The translations under genes and the position numbers were made by a program. The notes beneath the pieces were generated by a model. That model was not told the origin of the DNA. It worked only from the letters and a program-made list of their open reading frames with translations, and made no database searches. This document shows, piece after piece, positions 1 to 8,456 of a DNA stretch of 64,000 nt. Position 1 is the first letter of the stretch. Each line of letters begins with the position of its first letter. Source of the stretch: Gaiellasilicea sp033857955 (lineage in GTDB: Bacteria > Actinomycetota > Thermoleophilia > Gaiellales > Gaiellaceae); contig JAWVCW010000006.1 in assembly GCA_033857955.1 (NCBI GenBank), forward strand, positions 248,001 to 312,000, given 5' to 3'.

Positions 1-2445
1 GCCGGGCACGCGGGCGAGTGGATCGATCCGATCAGCCACGCGCACGTCAACCTCGTCTCCGGCCTTGCGATGCTCGTTGCGGGCGCTCTCTTCCAGGTCG
101 CGCCCTCGTTCGGAGGCACCGCGCCCCGCCGACGCGCTGCGACCGACTGCTACTTCCTGCTGCTCGGCGGGTCCGTGGCCTTCTACGGCACGTGCCTCTA
201 TCTGGGATTCCACGAGGGCGGTCTCGTCGTGCACGGGGGTCTGACACCGGAGCAGGCCGAGCGGGCGACGCCCCTGCACCCGTTCCTGATCATGGGCAGC
301 GGGATCGCGATGCTGGCCGGCTTCTGGCTCCTGCTGGCGACGGTGGTGCGCGCCTACCGTGGCGCGCGACTGCCGGTGCGGTCGTTCGTCTTCGCCGGTT
401 GTGCGGCGCTCGCGGTCGGCACGCTACAGGGTCCGGTGCAGGCGTTTCCCGCGGTGGGCGAGTTGCTCGACGAGGGCGCGGAGGCGGGCGACGTGATCGT
501 CAACCTGCACGCCCAGCTGAACATGCTGGGCGGCCTTATGGTGCTCCTGCTCGGCCTCGCGCTCGGGCTGCTCGGAACAGAAGGGCGGCCGCGCGCAACG
601 CGGCTCGCGCTCCGCGGGGTGATCGGCGGCATTGCGGTGTACTACGCGGGCGGGCTCTTGTTCTCGGCGATCGAGGCGCACGAGGTCGCCGGTGGGCGGA
701 CGTACGGCGCGGTCGTCGCCTCGCTCGAGCCGTGGCCGGCGCTCGTGCTCGTGCCCGCCGCGCTGGCGGTTCTCGTGGGCTTCGGAGCGTATGCACGCTC
801 CGCCTGGACGCTGACGTCGGCGGATCGCGCGGCGGGGCGCCGGGCGCTCGCAGCCGCGCCGGGTGCTTTCTCCGGACGCATCCCGAACCGCGTTCGCCTC
901 CGCTCGCCTGCGTCGGTGGCCGGCTGCGAGGTGCCGATGGCACTGCTCGGCTTCCCCGGCCTCGGCTGGCTCTTCGCCGGCTTCCCGCTTGCCGGGGCGG
1001 TGCTGTTGATGCTGGGTCCCGCGCTGGCGTGGGCCGTCGTCCCGGCGGCGTTCACGCCCTTCGGCAGCGGGCCGCTCCGGGGGGTGGGCTGGCAGGCCGA
1101 GCTCGTCTGGCTGCCGGCCTCGACGCTCCTCTCGACGGGCGCGCTCTATTACTCCCACCGGCGCCGGCGGGCGCGGCTCATGCCTCCGCGGCCGCGACGC
1201 CGGACCGGGGGTGGTGGCTACCGGACACGCGTCGGGCTCGCCGGCGGCCTGATCGCGCTCGTGCTCGTTTCGCTTCCGTTTGTGGCGGCGGTGGCCGGAA
1301 GCGCGCCGGGCTCGGTGCGCTACTCCTACGAGCCCGGGCCGTCGCGCCAGGTGACGGGGCAGTTTCTCGTCACGCCCGCGGGAACGGTGAAGCTCTTCGC
1401 GTGGCGCGATCCGCAGGGCGCCTACCCCGCCGATGCGCTTCGGGTCCACGCGTCAGACGTCGACTCGTTCGTGGCGCGCGCTGCGGCGGTGGACGATCCG
1501 AATGCCTATCAGCTCTTCGATCTCGGGCGCGGTCGCGGCGTGCCGCTCGTCGCGCGGTCCTCGACCCCGACGAGGGTCACGCTCGCGCCCCCGGTCGCGC
1601 TGCGGCCCGCGCGCTACGCGTTCCTGGCAACGCACGAGGGCATGTTCGGCGGACGCGACTACGCCTACCTGACCGTCGTTCCGCCGGCGGCGGCGGTGAC
1701 GCCGATCAACGCCGCAGGCCACGGTCGCGCCCCGGCGGTCGTGCACACGCTGCTCCCCGTGGCGGCGACGATCGCCGCGCTCGCGTTCGCTCTGCTCCTC
1801 GCAGCGTCGTTCAGGCGGCGCCCCGCGGGACAGAAGGCGCTGTGGGGCCTCGGCTTCCTGCTCTTCGCCGTGGCCACCGCCGCCGAGGCCGTTGCCCAGA
1901 GAAGCGGCTGGAGTCCCACGCTCTTCCGGGCGTACTACCTCTCCGGCGGCGTTCTCACGGTCGCGTATCTCGGTGCGGGGTCCGCGTGGCTACTCCTACG
2001 CCCGCGCGGTCGCGACGCGCTCGCAGGTGCGCTCGCGGTGGCCACCGTCGCCGCCGCGGTGGCGGTCATGCTCGCTCCGGTGGACGCTGCCGAGCTCGCG
2101 GCGACCGCGAGCGGCCGCCCGCCGGCGAACGGCGCGCTCGGGGGCCATGCGCTTCTGTGGGCGGTGGCGCTCAACTCGTTCGGAACCGTCTTCCTCGTCG
2201 GCGGCTCCCTCTACTCGATCGCGAGGCGCCGGCGCGTGCGGGTGAACATCTGGATCGGCGGCGGAGCCCTGGTCCTCGCGCTGGCGACGGGCCTCTCCCG
2301 GGCCGGCGACTACTCGCTCGTGTATCTCGGCCAGCTGGTTGGAATCACACTGATGTTCGCGGGCTTCACCGTCGTGGGCCGCCGGCCCCAGCCGAGACCG
2401 GTCGCGCCGCCCGAGCCGCATCTCGAGAAGGCGGCGCTGGCGTGA
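1..2445 (+). CDS. heme-copper oxidase subunit I-like multi-spanning membrane protein, 5'-truncated by the window edge
   Basis: The reading frame is already open at base 1 and the true start lies outside the window. The visible product has about 814 residues and roughly 16-18 hydrophobic segments. The first segments contain histidines in settings (SHAHVNLVSG, NLHAQLNMLGG) resembling the helices of cbb3/NO-reductase type subunit I, where such histidines bind heme. A soluble, probably extracytoplasmic stretch at about residues 440-585 (counting from base 1) is followed by a second membrane block of about seven helices. The stop overlaps the next small gene by 4 nt. I infer a respiratory-oxidase-like or related heme membrane protein. 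The copper/heme ligand set cannot be confirmed because the N-terminus is missing and the fused C-terminal half is not standard. Confidence 0.5.
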   Translation, partial: AGHAGEWIDPISHAHVNLVSGLAMLVAGALFQVAPSFGGTAPRRRAATDCYFLLLGGSVAFYGTCLYLGFHEGGLVVHGGLTPEQAERATPLHPFLIMGSGIAMLAGFWLLLATVVRAYRGARLPVRSFVFAGCAALAVGTLQGPVQAFPAVGELLDEGAEAGDVIVNLHAQLNMLGGLMVLLLGLALGLLGTEGRPRATRLALRGVIGGIAVYYAGGLLFSAIEAHEVAGGRTYGAVVASLEPWPALVLVPAALAVLVGFGAYARSAWTLTSADRAAGRRALAAAPGAFSGRIPNRVRLRSPASVAGCEVPMALLGFPGLGWLFAGFPLAGAVLLMLGPALAWAVVPAAFTPFGSGPLRGVGWQAELVWLPASTLLSTGALYYSHRRRRARLMPPRPRRRTGGGGYRTRVGLAGGLIALVLVSLPFVAAVAGSAPGSVRYSYEPGPSRQVTGQFLVTPAGTVKLFAWRDPQGAYPADALRVHASDVDSFVARAAAVDDPNAYQLFDLGRGRGVPLVARSSTPTRVTLAPPVALRPARYAFLATHEGMFGGRDYAYLTVVPPAAAVTPINAAGHGRAPAVVHTLLPVAATIAALAFALLLAASFRRRPAGQKALWGLGFLLFAVATAAEAVAQRSGWSPTLFRAYYLSGGVLTVAYLGAGSAWLLLRPRGRDALAGALAVATVAAAVAVMLAPVDAAELAATASGRPPANGALGGHALLWAVALNSFGTVFLVGGSLYSIARRRRVRVNIWIGGGALVLALATGLSRAGDYSLVYLGQLVGITLMFAGFTVVGRRPQPRPVAPPEPHLEKAALA

Positions 2446-2702
2446 GCGCGTACGCCGAGGCCATGCGCCGTCACGCCGACGAGCTGGTGGACGAGCAGCT
2501 CCACCGCGTCCGCCATCGCCTTGACGCCCTCGAGCCCGAGCGACGTCGCGCCGTCGAAGCGAACGTGCGCGCCGTCGTCGACCGCGTCGCCGACGCCATC
2601 ATCACGGAGGCCCCCCGCAGCCCGATGCTCGCCGCGGCACTCGAGTCGATTTACGGCCAGACGACGCCAGCCGCCGTGCCAGTCGACGCCCGACGGCACT
2701 AA
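2442..2702 (+). CDS. small helical protein resembling the glutamyl-tRNA reductase dimerisation domain
   Basis: The 86-aa product starts at a GTG overlapping the preceding stop (GTGA), so it is translationally coupled to the membrane protein. It is all-helical and charged: RHADELVDEQLHRVRHRL, then ALEPERRRAVEANV, then a DRVADAIITEAP segment. The layout matches the C-terminal helical dimerisation region of HemA, where a helix with E/R repeats is followed by a segment ending in the conserved K-L-LHxP region. Here no catalytic or NADPH-binding domain is present and the LHxP signature is not obvious. It may be a stand-alone domain with a structural or partner-binding role for the membrane protein. 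The family assignment is tentative; a generic coiled-coil protein is the alternative. Confidence 0.55.
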   Translation: MSAYAEAMRRHADELVDEQLHRVRHRLDALEPERRRAVEANVRAVVDRVADAIITEAPRSPMLAAALESIYGQTTPAAVPVDARRH

Positions 2703-2820
2703 GAGCCGGCGTCGGCGGCGTCAGACTGACGTCGTGTCCAAGTCATGCTAGGGGGAGCGACGGAACTCGAGCTCCCGCGAAGGCGGTCATCCCACGCTGC
2801 TGGCAGGGAGAACGGCGTCC

Positions 2821-2838
2821 GTGCATCACCGGTGCATC
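2821..2838. repeat. 18-bp intergenic repeat, copy 1
   Basis: The sequence GTGCATCACCGGTGCATC holds two direct GTGCATC units 4 nt apart around a CACCGGTG palindrome. An identical copy lies at 6824-6841, also between genes. It could be a regulator binding site or the scar of an inserted segment. Confidence 0.5.
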
Positions 2839-2946
2839 GCGAGGACGCGCCGCTGCACGACAACGGCAATCGAAGACCGCACGATCGAGCCACTTACGCC
2901 CTCCTGCATGTCCGCGTGACAAAGAATCCGGCTTACAGGCCTGCTA

Positions 2947-2977
2947 AGGAAAAGCCCTGCATTTGCGGGGCTTTCCT
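2947..2977 (-). terminator. intrinsic terminator for the anti-sigma/sigma operon
   Basis: A 10-bp stem (AAAGCCCTGC with GCGGGGCTTT, one G-T pair) closes on an ATTT loop and is extended by AGG/CCT. On the minus strand it is followed by a T-rich tract. It lies about 110 nt downstream of the minus-strand gene ending at 3090. The rest of 2703-3089 shows no convincing gene. Confidence 0.6.
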
Positions 2978-3089
2978 ATGAGGAGCGGACGAGTCGACCG
3001 GCGGCGCCACCTATGAGGACGAAGGCCCACCTGCCCCAGCAAACAAGATGACCCGCCCGCTGCGGAAGGTAGCGGCAGTCGGTTCGCGC

Positions 3090-3821
3090 TCAGTGCCGCG
3101 GCGGCATCGGGACGAGCAGGACGAGGTGACGTACCTCGTCGAACGCGAAGCTCGTGCAGGAGCGCAGTGGGGTGAACGGCGTCGTCACGTGCACGCGCCA
3201 GTCCGTGAGGCCGTTCGCCCGGATCGCCGCACGGGCGGCGGCGATTCCAGCTCTGCGGCCGAGGCAGCGGCGCGACAGGTATGTCCCGACGAGCGACCGC
3301 TTCAACGCGGTCGGGGAGCCGTTCGACGGCGGCGCGTGCGCCGACGCCCTGCCGACCGGTGTGAGCTTCAGCTGCCTACACGTCTCCGGGAAGACGCCGA
3401 TCGCGCCGGATGGGAGCACGCACGCCTCGAGCCGCCTCGGAGCAGGACCCCCGAGCTCGCCGCGGCTCCACGCCGCGCGACATGCGGCAACCGGCGACGC
3501 ATCTCCCGCATCGACGACGACGGTCTTCGCGTCGAGGCTGTTCGCGGCATAGCAGCCGATCTCGAGCCGGTGCGTCGGCTCGTTCGTCAGTGCCCACGCG
3601 GCGCCTGCCGCAGGGATCGCCGCCGCCACAGCGGCAAGGGCGTAGAGGCGCCCTCGGCGCGACCGGCCGCCGGTGCGCGTGGGCTTAGCGAGAATCCGGT
3701 CCAGCGTCGCCTGCGCGCGTACCGACGAGCGGGCGCCATCCACCGCGTCGTGGTCGAGCGGATCGACGCCGGCGAGGACCTCGAACGGATCGGAATGCTC
3801 CTTCATCTCTCGCCTAGTCAT
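3090..3821 (-). CDS. putative anti-sigma factor, single-pass membrane protein
   Basis: The 243-aa product starts at an ATG overlapping the last 8 nt of the ECF sigma gene; an alternative ATG five codons later (3806) is possible. It has a cytoplasmic N-terminal part of about 60 residues, one hydrophobic helix (YALAAVAAAIPAAGAAWAL) and an exported C-terminal domain with several cysteines. This topology and the position directly after a sigma gene fit a membrane-anchored anti-sigma factor. No zinc-binding HxxxCxxC signature is visible, so the assignment rests on context and topology. The exported part may sense an envelope signal. Confidence 0.55.
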   Translation of the reverse strand: MTRREMKEHSDPFEVLAGVDPLDHDAVDGARSSVRAQATLDRILAKPTRTGGRSRRGRLYALAAVAAAIPAAGAAWALTNEPTHRLEIGCYAANSLDAKTVVVDAGDASPVAACRAAWSRGELGGPAPRRLEACVLPSGAIGVFPETCRQLKLTPVGRASAHAPPSNGSPTALKRSLVGTYLSRRCLGRRAGIAAARAAIRANGLTDWRVHVTTPFTPLRSCTSFAFDEVRHLVLLVPMPPRH

Positions 3822-4437
3822 GTCCGCGGCGGGACAGTTCTTTCTCGTAGACGTCCGCGAGTCGCTTGCGCGCGCGATGCAGCCGGATCGCCGCCGCGTT
3901 CGGTGAGCACCCGAGGACGATGGCGATCTCGCTCGCCGGCAGACGTTCCCAGGCTGCGAGCAGCAGGAGCTCGCGCTCGTCGTCCTTGAGGCGCTGGAGC
4001 GACCGGAGAACGGCGTTCGCCGCCTCCCTCTGCTCCGCGCGCTCCTCCGTGCTCGAGAGCTTCGGCAGGACATGACCCAGACGCCCGACGAGGCGGTCGG
4101 CGCGGAGCCGGGACCGGTACTTGTTCGCGACGATCCGCCGCGCGACGCCGTAGAGCCAGAGCGGGACATCCTCATCGACCGGCGCCTCTGCGAATCGCCG
4201 CCAGAGGACGAGAAACGTGTCAGCGGCGATGTCATGCGCCTCGGCCACGTCGCCGCAACGACGGAGCGCATAGGAGAGAATCGGCCCGTAGTTCGCCTTG
4301 TACAGGCGGCGGAAGCGCACCTCTGCGGACTCCCACGCGGGGCGGACGGAACTCCCGCTCGAGTCCCGTCCGTCCTGGTCGTGCGAAGTCTCGGATGGGG
4401 CGACCCCCACAGCTACATCAATAGCCGTTGTCGTCAT
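3814..4437 (-). CDS. ECF-family RNA polymerase sigma factor
   Basis: The 207-aa product has the two-domain ECF layout. Region 2 lies at about residues 40-105 (FRRLYKANYGPILSYALRR, then AHDIAADTFLVLWRRF) and region 4 at about residues 140-200, with a helix-turn-helix (LPASEIAIVLGCSPNAAAI) followed by RLHRARKRL. The N-terminal 35 residues are a poorly conserved extension and no good ribosome binding site is seen, so a later start is possible. It overlaps the anti-sigma gene downstream and follows the secreted crystallin-fold gene by 18 nt, so the three probably form one operon. Confidence 0.9.
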   Translation of the reverse strand: MTTTAIDVAVGVAPSETSHDQDGRDSSGSSVRPAWESAEVRFRRLYKANYGPILSYALRRCGDVAEAHDIAADTFLVLWRRFAEAPVDEDVPLWLYGVARRIVANKYRSRLRADRLVGRLGHVLPKLSSTEERAEQREAANAVLRSLQRLKDDERELLLLAAWERLPASEIAIVLGCSPNAAAIRLHRARKRLADVYEKELSRRGHD

Positions 4438-4455
4438 GATTTATTCGCGGCACCT

Positions 4456-4992
4456 CTACTGGATGAAGATCGAGCCGATGCGGTCGTTCCAGCCGGACAG
4501 CATCGACGGCTGCACGTGGCCGGCGTTCGTGTTTCCGGGGTACCAGGAGCCGCCGCCGTCGGCGTCGTCAGCGAGGTAGACGCCGCAGGCGCCGACCTTG
4601 TACGACGAAAGCTGGTTGCTGAAGCCCCAGGTGCTGAGGTTCTGCCAGTAGCCCCGATCGTAGAAGTCGAGCTCGCGCCCGGCGTAGCTCGGCTCCTCGT
4701 AGAGGCGGAGTGGCGACGAGCAGCTCGTTGATGCCGTCGATATCCTCGCGGTCCTCGGCTGTGTCGACAGCACGTGCTCGCGCGCGAGAAGCTTCGAGCG
4801 GTCACGGAAGCACTCGACTGCGCCGTTCGCGACGAGGCACGCTTGTGCATCGCCCCACCCCTGCGACAGGTTGATCTGCGTCCCCTCGAACGTCGCGATC
4901 GGGCCCGCCGAGCCTTCGTCCGCGCGCGCCGACGCCGGTGCGAGAACGAGTGCGAGCGTCACGTACGCCGGGACGAGAAACTTGAGATGCAT
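4456..4992 (-). CDS. secreted beta/gamma-crystallin-fold protein (peptidase-inhibitor I36-like)
   Basis: The 178-aa product starts at 4992, seven bases after AGGAGG; an ATG two codons upstream lies inside that spacing and is unlikely. A Sec signal peptide ends near PASARA. The mature part has two beta/gamma-crystallin-like motifs: LRLYEEPSYAGRELDFYDRG and a later GWNDRIGSIFI, with four cysteines. This matches the small secreted proteins grouped as peptidase inhibitor family I36 or streptomycete crystallin-like proteins. Inhibitor activity cannot be inferred from sequence. It is first in a likely operon with an ECF sigma factor, so it may be a target or a sensor partner of that system. Confidence 0.7.
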   Translation of the reverse strand: MHLKFLVPAYVTLALVLAPASARADEGSAGPIATFEGTQINLSQGWGDAQACLVANGAVECFRDRSKLLAREHVLSTQPRTARISTASTSCSSPLRLYEEPSYAGRELDFYDRGYWQNLSTWGFSNQLSSYKVGACGVYLADDADGGGSWYPGNTNAGHVQPSMLSGWNDRIGSIFIQ

Positions 4993-5196
4993 TGACATCC
5001 TCCTCTCCGCGCCCGAGGAGCGCGGACGATCGATTGCCTGTCGACGGAGAACTCAGCCGCGAACTCATGTCCGGACGGCGGAGATCCTTTCAGCCAACGG
5101 CGCGCGAAAGATCCGGCCGGTCGCGGACATAGGCAACGGTGAAACAGTTCGCAACCCGGGACGCGAGCGAACACCACAACCGAAGGAGGCTTCGAG

Positions 5197-5619
5197 GTGA
5201 GGAAGTCCAGGATGAAGACCGCTGTGGTCGCCGCGTTCGCGGTCGCCGTGTGCCTCGTCACGGCAGGACTGGCCTACGGCGCGTCCGACCACGGCATCAG
5301 CGGCACGGTGTACAGCGGCTGCTCGGGTTCGGGTCCGTGGTTCAACTCGACGACCCAACGCGTGAAGGAGGGCACCGGACCGATCACGGCCCAGTTCAAC
5401 ACCGTCAACGACGGCGGCCTGACGTTCAGGCTACTCACCGCCAGCGGCGCCCAGATCGGGAGCCAGCAGACCTGGACGAAGACGGAGACCGGCATCTGGC
5501 GGACGTTCACCAGCTCGTACGGGAACGGGCAGTCGTTCTACAACTCGTTCCGCGACACGAGCTACTCGTGCCCGGACGACCAGTCGAACTACAACTTCGA
5601 CGGCACCGAGCACTACTAA
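5197..5619 (+). CDS. small secreted protein of unknown function
   Basis: The 140-aa product starts at a GTG 7 nt after a strong AAGGAGG site. A signal peptide (about residues 7-29, ending LAYGA) precedes a mature domain rich in Ser, Thr, Asn, Tyr and aromatic residues with two cysteines. It looks like a compact beta-sandwich. I do not recognise a family. It is divergent from the crystallin-fold/sigma operon, separated by about 200 nt that should carry both promoters, so it may belong to the same regulon. No lipobox or anchor is visible. Confidence 0.75.
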   Translation: MRKSRMKTAVVAAFAVAVCLVTAGLAYGASDHGISGTVYSGCSGSGPWFNSTTQRVKEGTGPITAQFNTVNDGGLTFRLLTASGAQIGSQQTWTKTETGIWRTFTSSYGNGQSFYNSFRDTSYSCPDDQSNYNFDGTEHY

Positions 5620-5690
5620 GCCGTCACCGTCGTCGGCCTGCCGGGGTGCGCTCCGGCAGGCCCGCTACACGAAAGGGGGCCCGAGGAATC

Positions 5691-6188
5691 GTGAGCGGAT
5701 CGCTTCTCGTTAGGATCATGTCGTGCTTTCTGATCGTCGCCGCGCCGGCTGCCTACCTTGCGACGAGGGGGTCGAGCGAGACGACGTTCGTGGCGTATGC
5801 GCCGGAGCGGACCGCCGCGGAGTTCCGTGAGGAAGCGGCGGGGCTGACGCTGGCGCCCGGTTGGAAGTGGCCCGCCGCGCCGATTCCGCGGACCGCGCCG
5901 GACGGTCGCCGGATGATGTACGAGCGGGGCTTCGGGACGCAGGCGGCGGACCGCTACTGGTACTGCTCGTGGGCGACCCACGCGCTTGACCCCGGCGTCG
6001 GTGCCTCGGCTCGGCGGCAGGCCGTCGCGAGCGCCGCGTCGCTCCGCAAGACGTACTACTTCACGACGGCCCTCGCGCCGGCGTCGAGGCCGCTCGTCGA
6101 GGATCTTCTGAGACGTGCGGTGCACGGCGACCTCCGTGGGCTGCGGCGCGACGTCGAGCTCAACTGCCCGAGGGCGCCCGGTGGATGA
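5691..6188 (+). CDS. membrane-anchored or exported hypothetical protein
   Basis: The 165-aa product starts at a GTG preceded by GAGGA. An N-terminal hydrophobic segment (LLVRIMSCFLIVAAPAAYLA) serves as an uncleaved anchor or signal. The rest is soluble, with a WYCSWATHAL stretch and two cysteines. No family is recognised. It lies 71 nt after the small secreted protein and its end overlaps the next membrane protein by 8 nt, so the three plus-strand genes are probably cotranscribed. Confidence 0.65.
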   Translation: MSGSLLVRIMSCFLIVAAPAAYLATRGSSETTFVAYAPERTAAEFREEAAGLTLAPGWKWPAAPIPRTAPDGRRMMYERGFGTQAADRYWYCSWATHALDPGVGASARRQAVASAASLRKTYYFTTALAPASRPLVEDLLRRAVHGDLRGLRRDVELNCPRAPGG

Positions 6189-6798
6189 GCACGTGTTCTC
6201 GGCGATCCGCGGCGTGCGTCGTAACCTGACAGCAGAGGCGTTGTTCGTCGGCATCAGCCTCGGCGTCCTCGCGCAGGCCCTGCGCCAGGTGCAGGGCGAG
6301 CCGATGCAATTCGGCGCCGCGACGGCGCCGTGGCTGACAGTCGGGTTCGCCCTCGCGGTGTGGGCGGCGGGGCGTCGTGCCGGCGGTCGCGTCCTTGCCG
6401 CCTACCTCATCGCGTGGCTGGTCGCGTACCACGTGCTCTTCGCGGTCGCCCAGTCCGTCTCTTCCGCGGCGGCGTTTCGCGAGGCGCTCCCCTGGCTTCT
6501 GCTGGCGCCGCCGATTTGTGTCGCGCTTGCGCCGATCGCCGCGCTTGCGCGCAGAAGTGGGATCGCCGGTGACACGTGTCTGGCGGCGCCCATCGCATGG
6601 TCCCTGCCGGAGACGATCGAGAACGCGCAGCGCGGTGACGTCCTTGCAGCCGCCGCGATTGCCGTGGTCTCGGTACTGCCGGTCTTCGCGGCGGGTAGAC
6701 GGAACGTTCGGATCGCGACGGTGGTCGTTGCTGTGATCGCATTCGGTGCGCTCGCGCTCGTGGCCGGTCCGGCGCTGCGCGGCCACATCCACTCGTGA
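6181..6798 (+). CDS. six-helix integral membrane protein (DUF6518-like)
   Basis: The 205-aa product starts at a GTG inside the end of the previous gene. It contains about six transmembrane helices separated by short loops, with an amphipathic N-terminal stretch (VFSAIRGVRRNLTAEA). The layout resembles small uncharacterised actinobacterial membrane proteins such as those in DUF6518. No catalytic motif or transport signature is visible. It is the last gene of the 5.2-6.8 kb cluster of small secreted and membrane proteins. Confidence 0.65.
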   Translation: MDEHVFSAIRGVRRNLTAEALFVGISLGVLAQALRQVQGEPMQFGAATAPWLTVGFALAVWAAGRRAGGRVLAAYLIAWLVAYHVLFAVAQSVSSAAAFREALPWLLLAPPICVALAPIAALARRSGIAGDTCLAAPIAWSLPETIENAQRGDVLAAAAIAVVSVLPVFAAGRRNVRIATVVVAVIAFGALALVAGPALRGHIHS

Positions 6799-6823
6799 GA
6801 CGCGGACGTGCGGCAACAGCCCC

Positions 6824-6841
6824 GTGCATCACCGGTGCATC
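6824..6841. repeat. 18-bp intergenic repeat, copy 2
   Basis: This copy is identical to 2821-2838 (GTGCATCACCGGTGCATC) and in the same orientation. The following bases (ACCGGGCC) differ from those after copy 1. The two copies bracket the whole sigma/secreted-protein cluster. Confidence 0.5.
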
Positions 6842-6993
6842 ACCGGGCCCCCTTTCGCGCCCTTTTGCGACGTCGCGAATGAGCCCTGATTCACCGGCGA
6901 CTCGTCAGGCTCGCCCCGCGCGGGCCGGAGGGCGGCGGACTGCCGCCGGGAGCAGCAGCCGCTTCAGGATGATCGCGCCGTAGCCACCATTCC

Positions 6994-7392
6994 GTGGTGC
7001 CACCTTCCGCGGTCGTCCTGGTCAATCTCGTCGTGGCGCTGATTCTCGTCGCCGTTGCCTGGATGGGCCGGCTGACACGAGGGCTCGGCCGTCGGTCAGC
7101 GCTGGTCGCTGCGCTGCCGCTCCTGATGGCGGGCGTCCTCACCGCGTACGTGTTCGGCGAGGACAGTTACCGCGGTAACGGCATCAGCCGCTGGGACGCG
7201 TACCGGTCGCCGGGCGGCGCGCTCGGCCCGATGTTCGTCCTGTCTGTCGCACTCATGCTCGTGTCCGCCGCAGTGCTCGCCTACGCCGGGCTGCACAGCC
7301 GGAAGCGGCTGCTTCGACTGACCGCACTCGCTGCTGCGATCACCGCACTTCTCCTCGTCACTCCGACGGCAATCGGCTTCAACCTCAACTGA
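6994..7392 (+). CDS. small integral membrane protein, unknown function
   Basis: The 132-aa product starts at GTG (a second GTG follows immediately) and has four hydrophobic helices: residues about 5-25, 36-50, 77-98 and 106-125. The loop between helices 2 and 3 carries a charged FGEDSYRGNGISRWDAYRS segment. I do not recognise a family. It is about 195 nt after the preceding gene and converges on the aldo-keto reductase gene. The long codon-biased frame and regular hydrophobic pattern support a real gene. Confidence 0.6.
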   Translation: MVPPSAVVLVNLVVALILVAVAWMGRLTRGLGRRSALVAALPLLMAGVLTAYVFGEDSYRGNGISRWDAYRSPGGALGPMFVLSVALMLVSAAVLAYAGLHSRKRLLRLTALAAAITALLLVTPTAIGFNLN

Positions 7393-7413
7393 CGACGTGG
7401 CCGGCCCGACCGG

Positions 7414-8382
7414 CTAGTGGCCGGAGATCGCGTGCGGCACGTACGGCTCCTCGAGCCGTACGATCTCGTCCGCACTGAGCGACACCTGCTCGGCGGCGAT
7501 CGCGTCCTCGAGGTGCTCGACCTTCGTCGCCCCGACGATCGGCGCCGTCACGCCGGGCTTGTGCAGCAGCCAGGCGAGCGCGATCTGCGCAGTCGCGACC
7601 CCACGTGCGGCTGCGACGTCGGCTGCCCGGTCGACGACGGCGAAGTCGATCTCCGGCTTGTAGAGGCTGTCGCCGAAATCATCCGTGTTGGCGCGCGTCG
7701 TCAGCTTCTCGCCCTCGCGTGTCCGGTTGCCGGCGAGCAGTCCGCGCGCGAGCGGGCTCCAGGGCAGCACGGCGATGCCCTGGTCGAGGCACTGCGGGAT
7801 CATCTCCCGCTCCTCCTCGCGGTAGACGAGGTTGTAGTGGTTCTGCATCGACACGAACCGCGTCGTCGCGACCGACTGCGCCTTGGCGAACTGCCAGGCG
7901 TACATGCTGCTCGCGCCGATGTAGCGCGCCTTGCCCGCTTTGACGACGTCGTGGAGCGCTTCCATCGTCTCCTCGATCGGCGTGAGCGGGTCCCAGCGGT
8001 GGATCTGGTAGAGGTCGACGTAGTCGAGCTCGAGCCGCTGCAGCGACGCGTCGATCGAGGCCAGGATGTGCTTGCGGGAGAGGCCGCGGCCGTTCTCACC
8101 CGGCATCGTCCGCCCGTGGACCTTCGTCGCCACCACGTACTCCTCGCGCATGCCGAAGAGCCGCGGCAGGACGTGGCCGGTCACGACCTCGCTCTGGCCC
8201 CCGTTGTAGACGTCCGCGGTGTCGAAGAACGTGATCCCGCCCTCGACCGCGCGACGGATGATCGGCTCCGCTTCGGCCTCGTCGAGCGCCCACGGCCGCT
8301 CCTCGTGCTTGCCGTAGCTCATCATTCCCAGGCAGAGGCGCGAGACCCGCAGCCCGGTCTTGCCAAGGTTCACGTACTCCAT
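7414..8382 (-). CDS. aldo/keto reductase
   Basis: The 322-aa product is a cytoplasmic NADP(H)-dependent oxidoreductase with a TIM-barrel fold. The catalytic tetrad is complete: D54 and Y59 in FFDTADVYNGG, K87 in VATKVHG and H128 in LYQIHRWD. Length and sequence fit the YghZ/IolS-type group (AKR11/12/14), where substrates are sugar-derived or reactive aldehydes. The cofactor-binding region near the C-terminus (PIVGATKVEHLEDAI) is present. It stands alone between a convergent membrane-protein gene and the PEP carboxylase gene, so the substrate cannot be inferred from context. Confidence 0.93.
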   Translation of the reverse strand: MEYVNLGKTGLRVSRLCLGMMSYGKHEERPWALDEAEAEPIIRRAVEGGITFFDTADVYNGGQSEVVTGHVLPRLFGMREEYVVATKVHGRTMPGENGRGLSRKHILASIDASLQRLELDYVDLYQIHRWDPLTPIEETMEALHDVVKAGKARYIGASSMYAWQFAKAQSVATTRFVSMQNHYNLVYREEEREMIPQCLDQGIAVLPWSPLARGLLAGNRTREGEKLTTRANTDDFGDSLYKPEIDFAVVDRAADVAAARGVATAQIALAWLLHKPGVTAPIVGATKVEHLEDAIAAEQVSLSADEIVRLEEPYVPHAISGH

Positions 8383-8456
8383 TGACGCTTACGCTACCGC
8401 TCGCAGACGCGTCACCGCAGCGGCCTCGACTACCGGGCGACGCGGCGACGCGGCGA

